64,000 nucleotides of DNA from Geodermatophilus arenarius. Lineage in GTDB: Bacteria > Actinomycetota > Actinomycetes > Mycobacteriales > Geodermatophilaceae. Location of the stretch: the NCBI RefSeq assembly GCF_042654585.1, contig NZ_JBHSGR010000023.1, forward strand, positions 1 to 64,000. Direction: 5' to 3'. The notes under the pieces are model-generated. The model ran no database searches. It saw nothing but the letters and a program-made list of their open reading frames with translations, and was not told where the DNA came from. The first letter of the stretch is position 1. Every line of letters starts with the position of its first letter. A program made the position numbers and the translations under genes. Below are positions 30,303 through 38,027 of this stretch, one piece after another.

Positions 30303-32012
30303 GTGACCCCCGCTGACGCGCCGTGGTGGACGCGTGCCGTCGTCTACCAGGTCTACCCGCGTTCCTTCCAGGACTCCGACGGCGACGGGATCGGCGACCT
30401 CGGCGGGGTCCTGCAGCGGCTGGACCACCTCGCCGACCTCGGCGTCGACGTCGTCTGGCTCTCCCCGGTCTACCCCTCGCCGCAGGCCGACAACGGCTAC
30501 GACATCAGCGACTACCAGGACGTCGACCCGCTGTTCGGCACGCTGGAGCAGCTCGACGAGCTGGTCGCCGGGCTGCACGCCCGCGGCGTGAAGCTGGTGA
30601 TGGACCTGGTGGTCAACCACACCAGCGACGAGCACCCGTGGTTCGTCGAGAGCCGGTCGTCGCCGGACTCGCCGAAGCGGGACTGGTACTGGTGGCGGCC
30701 GCCCAGGGCGGGCCTGGCGCCCGGCGACCCGGGCGCCGAGCCGACGAACTGGCACGGCTTCTTCTCCGGCTCGACCTGGGAGCTCGACGAGGCCAGCGGC
30801 GAGTACTACCTGCACCTGTTCGACCGCAGGCAGCCCGACCTGAACTGGGAGAACCCCGAGGTCCGGCAGGCGGTCTACGCGATGATGCGGTGGTGGCTCG
30901 ACCGCGGGGTCGACGGGTTCCGCATGGACGTCATCAACCTGATCAGCAAGGACGTCGGCCCGGACGGCGAGCTGCACGACGGCCCGCCGCTGCCCGGCCT
31001 GCCCTACGGGGACGCGACCGCGTCGGTGGTGTGCGGCCCCCGCATCCACGAGTTCCTGCAGGAGATGCACCGCGAGGTCTTCACCGGCCGGCGCGAGCAG
31101 CTGCTGCTGGTCGGGGAGACGCCGGGCGCGACGGTGGAGGACGCGCTGCTGTTCACCGACCCGGCACGCGGGGAGCTGGACATGGTGTTCCAGTTCGAGC
31201 ACGTGGGCCTGGACTTCGAGGGCTCGAAGTTCCACCCGCGGCCGCTGCGGATGCGCGACCTCAAGGCCTCCTTCGGCCGCTGGCAGACGGGGCTGGCCGA
31301 CGTCGGCTGGAACTCCCTCTACTGGGACAACCACGACCAGCCGCGGGCGGTGTCCCGCTTCGGCGACGACTCGCCCCGCCACCGCCGGGACTCCGCCACC
31401 TGCCTGGCCACGCTGCTGCACCTGCACCGCGGGACGCCCTACGTCTACCAGGGCGAGGAGATCGGGATGGCGAACTTCCCGTTCACCGACCTGGCCCAGT
31501 TCCGCGACGTCGAGTCGATCAACCACCAGGTCCAGGCCGTGGCGCACGGCGCCGACCCCGACGAGGTGTTCGCCGCGCTGCGCCGGATGAGCCGGGACAA
31601 CGCGCGCACACCCGTGCAGTGGGACGCCTCGCCGAGCGCCGGGTTCACCACCGGGACGCCGTGGCTGGAGGTCAACCCCGACCACGCGGAGTGGAACGCC
31701 GCCGCCCAGCGCGACGACCCCGCCTCCGTGCTCGCCCACCACAGGCGGCTGATCGCGCTGCGGCACGAGGACCCGGTGGTGGCACTGGGCTCCTTCACCA
31801 TGCTGCTGCCCGACCACGACCAGGTGTACGCGTTCACCCGCGGCCTCGACGGCGACACGCTGCTCGTCGTCTGCAACCTCGGCGCCGAGGAGCAGGACCT
31901 CGCCGGGCTGCTGCCGGAGACGGTCGGCGCGGAGGTCGTCCTCGGGAACCTGCCCGAGGACGACCCCGCCGTGCTCAGGCCCTGGGAGGCCAGGGTCCTG
32001 CGCCTGCCGTAG
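30303..32012 (+). CDS. GH13 alpha-glucosidase / oligo-1,6-glucosidase type
   Basis: The 569-residue protein is a GH13 TIM-barrel glycosidase. Region I is DLVVNHTSDEHPWF, region II GVDGFRMDVI with nucleophile D209, region III LLVGETPG with acid/base E272, and region IV YWDNHDQPR with D345. The calcium-like loop DSDGDGIGDLGG is near residue 24. Ending motifs (TPYVYQGEEIGM, ARTPVQWD) match alpha-glucosidases hydrolysing sucrose, isomaltose or trehalose-type sugars. It lacks a signal peptide and so acts on imported oligosaccharides. The GTG start at 30303 is assigned by family N-terminus (WWTRAVVYQVYPRSF). Confidence 0.92.
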   Translation: MTPADAPWWTRAVVYQVYPRSFQDSDGDGIGDLGGVLQRLDHLADLGVDVVWLSPVYPSPQADNGYDISDYQDVDPLFGTLEQLDELVAGLHARGVKLVMDLVVNHTSDEHPWFVESRSSPDSPKRDWYWWRPPRAGLAPGDPGAEPTNWHGFFSGSTWELDEASGEYYLHLFDRRQPDLNWENPEVRQAVYAMMRWWLDRGVDGFRMDVINLISKDVGPDGELHDGPPLPGLPYGDATASVVCGPRIHEFLQEMHREVFTGRREQLLLVGETPGATVEDALLFTDPARGELDMVFQFEHVGLDFEGSKFHPRPLRMRDLKASFGRWQTGLADVGWNSLYWDNHDQPRAVSRFGDDSPRHRRDSATCLATLLHLHRGTPYVYQGEEIGMANFPFTDLAQFRDVESINHQVQAVAHGADPDEVFAALRRMSRDNARTPVQWDASPSAGFTTGTPWLEVNPDHAEWNAAAQRDDPASVLAHHRRLIALRHEDPVVALGSFTMLLPDHDQVYAFTRGLDGDTLLVVCNLGAEEQDLAGLLPETVGAEVVLGNLPEDDPAVLRPWEARVLRLP

Positions 32013-33303
32013 GCAGTTCCTCCGGCTCGTCGACCGTCCCGGGCCCCGCCGGCTCCTCGGCGGGGACGTCGAGCGGGTGGGCGACCTCGTCGGCCGGCAG
32101 CCGCCAGTACAGGATCGCCGCGATCGCCAGCAGCGGCGGCACCAGCCCGGTGAGCAGGAACGTGCCGGTGAGCCCGACGACCTCGCTGACCGGCCCGGCC
32201 AGCGCCATCGACAGCGGCATGAACGCCAGCGAGACGAAGAAGTCGAGGCTGGACACCCGGCCGAGCAGCGCCGGCGGCACCCGCCGCTGCAGCAGCGTCC
32301 CCCAGATGACCGTGCTCGACTCGAACGCCGCGCCCAGCACCCCGGCCGCGGCGATCATCACCCACAGCGACGACGTCCAGCCGAAGACGACCATCGGCAC
32401 GCAGCCGAAGCCCCACAGCAGGTTCATGACCGTCAGGTAGCGCCGCGGCAGCCGCAGCGAGGCGACGACCGCCGACCCCAGCGCACCGCCGATGCCGAAC
32501 GCGGCCAGCACCCAGGCGTGCTCGGTCGGGCCGCCGCCGGTCCGGTCGCGGACCGCGAAGGGGACCAGCACCTCGAACGGGCCGATGAACACGAGCACCA
32601 TGAGCGAGGCGAACAGCAGCGTCGCCAGCAGCCACGGCGTGCGGACCATGTAGGCGACGCCCTCGCGGACGTCGGCGAACAGGCCCGAGCCGACCTCGTC
32701 GCGGCGCACCGGCACCGTCGGCAGCGCCGCCACGCACGCGGCCGAGACCGCCGAGGTCAGCGCCGTCGCGAGCAGCGCCGCGCCGGGTGAGAACGCGCCG
32801 ACCAGCACGCCGCCGGCGGCGGGCCCGATCGCCATCGCCAGCGCCGGGCGGACGACGCCCTCGAGGCCGTTGGCGGCGAGCAGGTCGCCCGCCGGCACCA
32901 CGCTCGGGACCAGCGCCGAGTAGGCCGGGTAGTACAGCCCCGTCGCGACGCCCTGGGCCAGGGCGGCCGCGGCCAGCGGACCGAGCGCCAGCGCCCCGGC
33001 CAGCGACAGGACGGCGACCAGCCCGACCGCCGCCGTCTGCAGCAGCGCCACGCCGAGCAGGATCCGCCGCTGCGGCACGCGGTCGGCCAGGGCGCCGCCG
33101 AGCAGCGTGCTGGCCAGCATGCCGCCGGCGGACAGGGCGGTGGCGAGGGAGAGCGCGGCGGGCCCGCCGCCGAGGTCGACCACCTGCCAGACCAGCGCGA
33201 CCGTCCACAGCCCCTGGGCGAGCAGCGACAGCCCCATCGAGGCGGCCAGCAGGCGGTAGTCGCGGTGCCGCAGGGGCGCGAGCGCGCGCGGCAGGCCGGC
33301 CAT
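31975..33303 (-). CDS. MFS transporter (EntS/MFS_3-like)
   Basis: The 442-residue protein has about twelve helices and the MFS_3 signature: LRHRDYRLLAASMGLSLLAQG at the N-terminus, then GGALADRVPQRRILL (motif A). The hydrophilic tail (PAEEPAGPGTVDEPEELP) is about 40 residues. Relatives export siderophores, macrolides or other small molecules. A strong GAGGAGG precedes the ATG. The last 38 bp overlap the convergent glucosidase gene. Confidence 0.88.
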   Translation of the reverse strand: MAGLPRALAPLRHRDYRLLAASMGLSLLAQGLWTVALVWQVVDLGGGPAALSLATALSAGGMLASTLLGGALADRVPQRRILLGVALLQTAAVGLVAVLSLAGALALGPLAAAALAQGVATGLYYPAYSALVPSVVPAGDLLAANGLEGVVRPALAMAIGPAAGGVLVGAFSPGAALLATALTSAVSAACVAALPTVPVRRDEVGSGLFADVREGVAYMVRTPWLLATLLFASLMVLVFIGPFEVLVPFAVRDRTGGGPTEHAWVLAAFGIGGALGSAVVASLRLPRRYLTVMNLLWGFGCVPMVVFGWTSSLWVMIAAAGVLGAAFESSTVIWGTLLQRRVPPALLGRVSSLDFFVSLAFMPLSMALAGPVSEVVGLTGTFLLTGLVPPLLAIAAILYWRLPADEVAHPLDVPAEEPAGPGTVDEPEELPTAGAGPWPPRA

Positions 33304-33430
33304 CTCGGGTCCTCCTCGGGAGTCGGCGCACCGTCGGCGCCGCAGGCCCCATGCTCGCCGACGGGGCCGACAGGAGTCAGCCGGATTACCGGGAGACCGC
33401 AGGAACGGTCACGTCTACAGTCCCGTTCCC

Positions 33431-34675
33431 GTGGGCCGGGTGGTCGAGGCGGTGCTGCCCGCCCGGATGGGGACGTCGTTCCGCTGGCTGATGGCGTCGT
33501 CGTGGGTGAGCAACCTGGGTGACGGCGTGGCGCTGGCGGCCGGGCCGCTGCTGGTGGCCGCCCGGACCCAGGACCCGCTGCTCGTCGCGCTCGGCGCCCT
33601 GCTGCAGCAGCTGCCGTGGCTGCTGTTCGGCCTGCACGCCGGCGTCCTGGCCGACCGGGTGGACCGGCGGCTGCTCGTCGCCGCCGTCGACCTGGCCCGC
33701 GCCGGGGTGCTCGCCGTGCTGGCCGCCGCCCTGTTCACCAGCGACGTCGGGCTGGTGCCCGTGCTCGCCGCGCTGTTCGTGCTGGGCACCGCCGAGGTCT
33801 TCGCCGACACCGCGGCCGGCACGCTGCTGCCGATGGTCGTCGACCGCGCCGACCTGGGCATCGGCAACGCGCGCCTGACCGCGGGCACGCTGACGATGAA
33901 CCAGCTCGCCGGGCCGGCCGTCGGGGGCCTGCTGTTCGTCGCCGGCGCCGCGTGGCCGTTCCTCGCCCAGGCGGTGCTGGTGGCGCTGGGCGCGGTGCTG
34001 ATCACGCGGATGCGGGTCCCGCCGCCGGAGCGGCCGGCACGGCGGGGACGGATCGGCCGGGACGTCGCCGAGGGGCTGCGCTGGACCTGGGGCCACCCCG
34101 CCGTGCGGACGCTGACCGTCACGATCGTCCTGTTCAACGTCACCTACGGCGCGGCCTGGTCGGTGCTGGTGCTCTACGCCGACCAGCGGCTGGGCCTGGG
34201 CGCGGCCGGCTACGGCCTACTCACCACGGTCGGCGCGCTGGGCGGCATGGTCGGGACGGCGTCCTACGACTGGCTCGAGCGGCACGTCGGCATCGCCACG
34301 CTCATGAAGGCGGGCCTGCTGTTCGAGACGCTCACCCACCTGCTCCTGGCGCTGGCCACGACGCCGTGGGTCGCCGTCCCGGTGCTGTTCGTCTTCGGCG
34401 CGCACGCGTTCATCTGGGGGACGACGTCGCGCACGGTGCGGATGCGCGCCGTGCCGGCCGGGCTGCAGGGCCGGGTCGGGAGCCTCTACGCGATGGGCGT
34501 CTTCGGCGGCATCCTGGCCGGCCAGGCCGTCGGCGGGGTCGTGGCCCGCGCCTGGGGCGTGACCGGCCCGTTCTGGTTCGCGTTCGCCGGGTCGGCGGTG
34601 CTGCTGGCGCTGATCTGGCGAGAGCTGGACAACGTCGCGCACGCCGAGGAACCCGCCGTCGCCGTGGCCGGGTGA
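33431..34675 (+). CDS. MFS transporter (MFS_3-like)
   Basis: The 414-residue protein is a twelve-helix exporter-type MFS protein related to its divergent neighbour. It has FRWLMASSWVSNLGDGVALAAGPLLVA, then motif A as GVLADRVDRRLLVA, and a C-terminal LQGRVGSLYAMGVFGG region. Two similar MFS_3 genes in divergent orientation suggest an old duplication or a pair serving one compound. The GTG start at 33431 has no ribosome site, and an in-frame ATG at 33467 is also possible; leaderless translation is likely. A 36-bp palindrome follows. Confidence 0.87.
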   Translation: MGRVVEAVLPARMGTSFRWLMASSWVSNLGDGVALAAGPLLVAARTQDPLLVALGALLQQLPWLLFGLHAGVLADRVDRRLLVAAVDLARAGVLAVLAAALFTSDVGLVPVLAALFVLGTAEVFADTAAGTLLPMVVDRADLGIGNARLTAGTLTMNQLAGPAVGGLLFVAGAAWPFLAQAVLVALGAVLITRMRVPPPERPARRGRIGRDVAEGLRWTWGHPAVRTLTVTIVLFNVTYGAAWSVLVLYADQRLGLGAAGYGLLTTVGALGGMVGTASYDWLERHVGIATLMKAGLLFETLTHLLLALATTPWVAVPVLFVFGAHAFIWGTTSRTVRMRAVPAGLQGRVGSLYAMGVFGGILAGQAVGGVVARAWGVTGPFWFAFAGSAVLLALIWRELDNVAHAEEPAVAVAG

Positions 34676-34690
34676 GGCACGTGGCGGCGT

Positions 34691-34726
34691 CCGGTTCCGC
34701 CTTCCGCGCGCGGAAGGCGGAACCGG
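34691..34726. terminator. 36-bp perfect palindrome, bidirectional terminator
   Basis: CCGGTTCCGCCTTCCGCG followed directly by its exact complement forms a 36-bp perfect palindrome between the convergent MFS gene (stop at 34675) and acyl-CoA dehydrogenase gene (stop at 34732). It is the same style of terminator as the palindrome at 1-54. Confidence 0.85.
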
Positions 34727-34731
34727 GTGGC

Positions 34732-35988
34732 TCAGGTGAGCGGTGACCGGGGCAGCAGGCGGTCGCTGATGATCCGCTTCTGGATCTCGCTGGTGCCCTC
34801 GAAGATCGTGGTCAGCCGGGCGTCGCGCCAGTGCCGCTCGACCTGCCGCTCGGTGGTGTAGCCGTTGCCGCCGTGCAGCTGCATGGCCTGGTTGGTCACC
34901 TTTACCGCCATCTCGGTGGCCTCGAGCTTGACCATCGAGGCCTCCTTCTCGCAGCGCACCCCGAGGTCGACGAGGTGGGCGACCTGCCGGTAGAAGGCGC
35001 GCGACTGCTCGATCTGGGCGGCCATCTCCGCGACGGCGAAGCGCAGCGCCTGGAAGTCGCCGATCGGGTGGCCGAACTGCTCGCGCTCCTGCAGGTAGAC
35101 GATCGAGTCCTCGAGCGCGGCGCGGGCCAGGCCGACGGCGCGGGCGGCGGTGTGCACCCGCGCGGTGTCGAGGAATCTCTGCGCCTGCGCCCACCCGGCA
35201 CGCTCGGCCGCCTCGCCCTGCTCGTCGCTGGCCGCCGCCTGGTCGACGACGTTCCCCCGCGGGATGCGGACGCCGTCGAAGACCAGGTCCCAGGTGAGGA
35301 AACCGTGGTAGCCGATCTTGTCGATCGGGGTCCCGGTGAGTCCGGGCGGGAACGAGCCGCGCTCCTTCTCCAGCAGCAGGTTGACCAGCCCGGCGGAGCG
35401 CGACTCCCTCGGCCCGGGGTCGCGCTCCCGGACGAGGACCTGGATGAAGTCGGCGGCCTCGGCGTTGCCGCACCAGCGCTTGTGGCCGGTGACCACCCAC
35501 TCGTCGCCGTCGAGGACCGCCCGGGTGGAGACGCCGGCGAGGTCGGAGCCGGCGTCGGGCTCGGACAGCGCGATCGCGCCGATCCACTCGCCCCTCGCGC
35601 TGCGGCGCAGCAGCTCCCTGCGCCGGGCGGGGTCGGCCACCGCCGTCCCGAGACCCTGCGCGCGGGCGAGGATGCTCGCGCTGCTCATCCAGGCGCGGGC
35701 CAGCTCCTCGGAGACCATGCAGTACTCGAAGACGCCGAGGCCCAGGCCGCCGTGCTCGGCGGGCACCGTGATGCCGAACCAGCCGAGCTCGGCCATGCGG
35801 GCCAGCAGCGCCTCCGGCAGCAGCCCCTTCTGCGGGTCCAGCTCGTTCGCGACCGGCAGCACCTCGTCGTGGGCGAACCGGCGGGCCCGCTCCTGCAGCG
35901 CCTGGCGCTCGGGGGTGTGCCACGGCGGCAGCAGCGCGGGCGGCTGGGGCTCGAGCAGGTCGGCGGGGCGCTCCTGGGTCGACGTCAT
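34732..35988 (-). CDS. acyl-CoA dehydrogenase
   Basis: The 418-residue FAD enzyme has the ACAD pattern. It includes an N-terminal helical domain, ALSEPDAGSDLAGVSTRA (FAD/substrate strand), VTGHKRWCGNAEAADF, QFGHPIGDFQALRF, a C-terminal QLHGGNGYTTERQVERHWRDAR, and the catalytic Glu in TIFEGTSEIQKRII. It introduces the alpha-beta double bond in acyl-CoAs with electron transfer to ETF. Chain length cannot be told, though the locus set suggests branched or short chains. The ATG at 35988 has GAGAGAGG about 12 nt upstream. Confidence 0.93.
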   Translation of the reverse strand: MTSTQERPADLLEPQPPALLPPWHTPERQALQERARRFAHDEVLPVANELDPQKGLLPEALLARMAELGWFGITVPAEHGGLGLGVFEYCMVSEELARAWMSSASILARAQGLGTAVADPARRRELLRRSARGEWIGAIALSEPDAGSDLAGVSTRAVLDGDEWVVTGHKRWCGNAEAADFIQVLVRERDPGPRESRSAGLVNLLLEKERGSFPPGLTGTPIDKIGYHGFLTWDLVFDGVRIPRGNVVDQAAASDEQGEAAERAGWAQAQRFLDTARVHTAARAVGLARAALEDSIVYLQEREQFGHPIGDFQALRFAVAEMAAQIEQSRAFYRQVAHLVDLGVRCEKEASMVKLEATEMAVKVTNQAMQLHGGNGYTTERQVERHWRDARLTTIFEGTSEIQKRIISDRLLPRSPLT

Positions 35989-36154
35989 CGTCGCGGGGCC
36001 TCTCTCCGTCGTCGGTGGTCGGTCCCGGTCCACCTTGCGGGCCGCTCCCGTACCCCGCACGGCGCCCCCGCGGGAGCGTGACCGACGGCACGCCCGTCCG
36101 GGCACATCGCACAACGTCTTCACAGACCTCACATGAGCCTGGTAGGAATCCGCC

Positions 36155-36955
36155 GTGGCCGTCCCCGACCGACTCGACGTGACGCTGCGGCTGGTGCGCA
36201 ACGCCGGCCGGGCCTCGCTCGGCGACCTCGCCGCCCGCCTGGGCGTCTCCGAGATGACCGTGCGGCGCGACCTCGACGCGCTGCAGGCCCGCGGCCTCGT
36301 CGAGCGCGTCCGGGGCGGCGCGGTCGCCGTCGCGGGGCCGGAGAGCTCCGCGGGCTTCGGCGCGCGGGCCGGCTGGCAGGCCGGGCTCAAGGACCGGATC
36401 GGCCGCGCGGCCGCCGCCCTGGTCGAGCCGGGCGCGACGGTGCTGCTCGACGCCGGGACGACGACGGTGCACGTGGCCCGCGCGCTGGCCGACCGGGCGG
36501 CCGCGGGCGAGGGACCGTTCACGGTCGCCGTCGTGAGCCTGCCGGTGGCCGACGCGCTGGCCGACCGGCCGGGGATCCGCCTGCTCGTCGTCGGCGGGGA
36601 GTCCCGGCCCGGCGAGCGGAGCCTGGCCGGCCCGCTGACCGCCGCGGTGCTGCGGCAGCTCACCTTCGACGTCTTCGTCATGTCGATCGGGGCGGTGAGC
36701 GCCGCGGCCGGCTGGTCGGAGTTCACGCTCGAGGACGCCGCGGTCAAGCAGGTCGGGCTCCAGCAGGCCCGCAGCGCGTTCGTCGTCGCCGACGCCTCGA
36801 AGCTCGGCGTCCGCGCCTTCGCCTCGGTCGCCCCGCTCGACGCGGTCGGCCGCCTGGTCACGGACGCCAGCGCCCGCGACCCCCAGCTCACCCCCGCGGC
36901 GCAGGAGACCCTCGCCGCGCTCGACGACGCCGGCGTGGAGGTCGACCTCGCATGA
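36155..36955 (+). CDS. DeoR/GlpR family transcriptional regulator
   Basis: The 266-residue protein has an N-terminal DeoR helix-turn-helix (residues 5-57, with LGVSEMTVRRDLDALQARGLVERVRGGA). A C-terminal sugar-phosphate isomerase-like sensor domain (about 75-235) has LLDAGTTTVHVARAL and the FTLEDAAVKQ motif. DeoR proteins usually repress sugar or nucleoside genes until a phosphorylated sugar binds. It heads an operon with DUF4406 and NUDIX genes, each joined by 4-base overlaps, so the effector may be a nucleotide-derived sugar phosphate (inference). The GTG start at 36155 has AGGA upstream. Confidence 0.92.
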   Translation: MAVPDRLDVTLRLVRNAGRASLGDLAARLGVSEMTVRRDLDALQARGLVERVRGGAVAVAGPESSAGFGARAGWQAGLKDRIGRAAAALVEPGATVLLDAGTTTVHVARALADRAAAGEGPFTVAVVSLPVADALADRPGIRLLVVGGESRPGERSLAGPLTAAVLRQLTFDVFVMSIGAVSAAAGWSEFTLEDAAVKQVGLQQARSAFVVADASKLGVRAFASVAPLDAVGRLVTDASARDPQLTPAAQETLAALDDAGVEVDLA

Positions 36956-37326
36956 ACGGACAACCCCTGATGATCCTGGTCGCCGGCCCGTACCGCGGGG
37001 GCACCGGCGACGACCCGGAGAGGATCGCGGCCAACCACCGGGCCATCCAGCGGGCCTGCCTGGAGCTGTTCCGCGCCGGCCACCTCGCCGTCAACGGGGA
37101 GGACCTCGCGCTGCCGCTCGCCGAGCTGGCCGGGTCGACGCGGGTCGGCGACGCCGCCTTCGACGAGGTGTTCCACCCGATGGGCCGGCGGCTGGTCGCC
37201 CGCGTCGACGCCGTGCTGCGGCTGCCCGGCGCCTCGGCCGGCTCCGACGAGATGGTCGCGCTGGCCCGCGCCCGCGGCGCCGCGGTCTACACCAGCGTCG
37301 ACGAGGTGCCGGCGGTGGCCCGGTGA
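36952..37326 (+). CDS. DUF4406 (deoxyribosyltransferase-like) protein
   Basis: The 124-residue protein matches DUF4406: MILVAGPYRGGTGDDPERIAANHRA at the N-terminus (Rossmann-like P-loop substitute GPYRG), a central FHPMGRRLVARVDAVLRLPG strand-turn, and SAGSDEMVALARARGAAVY at the end. This fold belongs to the nucleoside 2-deoxyribosyltransferase clan, so cleavage of an N-glycosidic bond in a nucleotide is plausible, but the catalytic Glu is not clear. ATG overlaps the DeoR stop and its stop overlaps the NUDIX start. Confidence 0.82.
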   Translation: MNGQPLMILVAGPYRGGTGDDPERIAANHRAIQRACLELFRAGHLAVNGEDLALPLAELAGSTRVGDAAFDEVFHPMGRRLVARVDAVLRLPGASAGSDEMVALARARGAAVYTSVDEVPAVAR

Positions 37327-38027
37327 CCGGCGTCCTCGGCGTCGACGTCCCCGACGCGCGGGGGCGGACCGGGCTGGACCGGGCCGGGCGCGACCTCACC
37401 GGCAACCCCGACGTCGTCGTCCGCGACGTCGAGGTGCTGTCCAGCGCCTGGTACGTGAACCGGCGGACGACGTTCGCCCGCCGCGGCCGCGACGGCGTCT
37501 GGCGCACCGAGCAGCGCGAGACCCACGACCGCGGCAACGGCGCGACGGTGCTGCTGTACGACGCCGCCCGCCGCGCCGTGCTGCTCACCCGGCAGTTCCG
37601 CTTCCCCGCCTACGTCAACGGCTCCCCCGACGGGATGCTCGTCGAGACCGCCGCCGGGCTGCTCGACGAGCAGGACGCCGAGGCCGCGGTCCGGCGCGAG
37701 GCCGAGGAGGAGCTCGGCGTCGCCGTCGGGGCGCTCGTCCGGCTGCCCGACCTGTTCATGAGCCCCGGGTCGGTGACCGAGCGGCTGGCGTTCTTCGCCG
37801 GGCCCTACACCCCGGCCGACCGGGTGTCGGCCGGGGGTGGGCTGGCCGAGGAGGGTGAGGACATCGAGGTGCTCGAGCTGCCGTTCGACGAGGCGCTGGC
37901 CATGGCCGGCGACGGCCGGATCGCCGACGCCAAGACCGTCCTGCTGCTGCAGTGGGCGGCGCTGCGCGGACCGTTCTCAGCGGGCGCCGCGCTCCCGGGC
38001 CAGGGCGACGTAGTGCTCGACCAGTGA
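37323..38027 (+). CDS. NUDIX hydrolase, NudK-like
   Basis: The 234-residue protein has a NUDIX box in the NudK arrangement: ETAAGLLDEQDAEAAVRREAEEELGV (G112 to V133). An N-terminal segment with VVVRDVEVLSSAWYVNRR, and later GSVTERLAFFAG, are typical of GDP-mannose/ADP-ribose pyrophosphatases. It hydrolyses a nucleoside diphosphate linked to a sugar. GTGA overlap with DUF4406 makes the three genes a tight unit. The last 51 bp overlap the convergent acetoacetyl-CoA synthetase gene. Confidence 0.9.
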   Translation: MTGVLGVDVPDARGRTGLDRAGRDLTGNPDVVVRDVEVLSSAWYVNRRTTFARRGRDGVWRTEQRETHDRGNGATVLLYDAARRAVLLTRQFRFPAYVNGSPDGMLVETAAGLLDEQDAEAAVRREAEEELGVAVGALVRLPDLFMSPGSVTERLAFFAGPYTPADRVSAGGGLAEEGEDIEVLELPFDEALAMAGDGRIADAKTVLLLQWAALRGPFSAGAALPGQGDVVLDQ

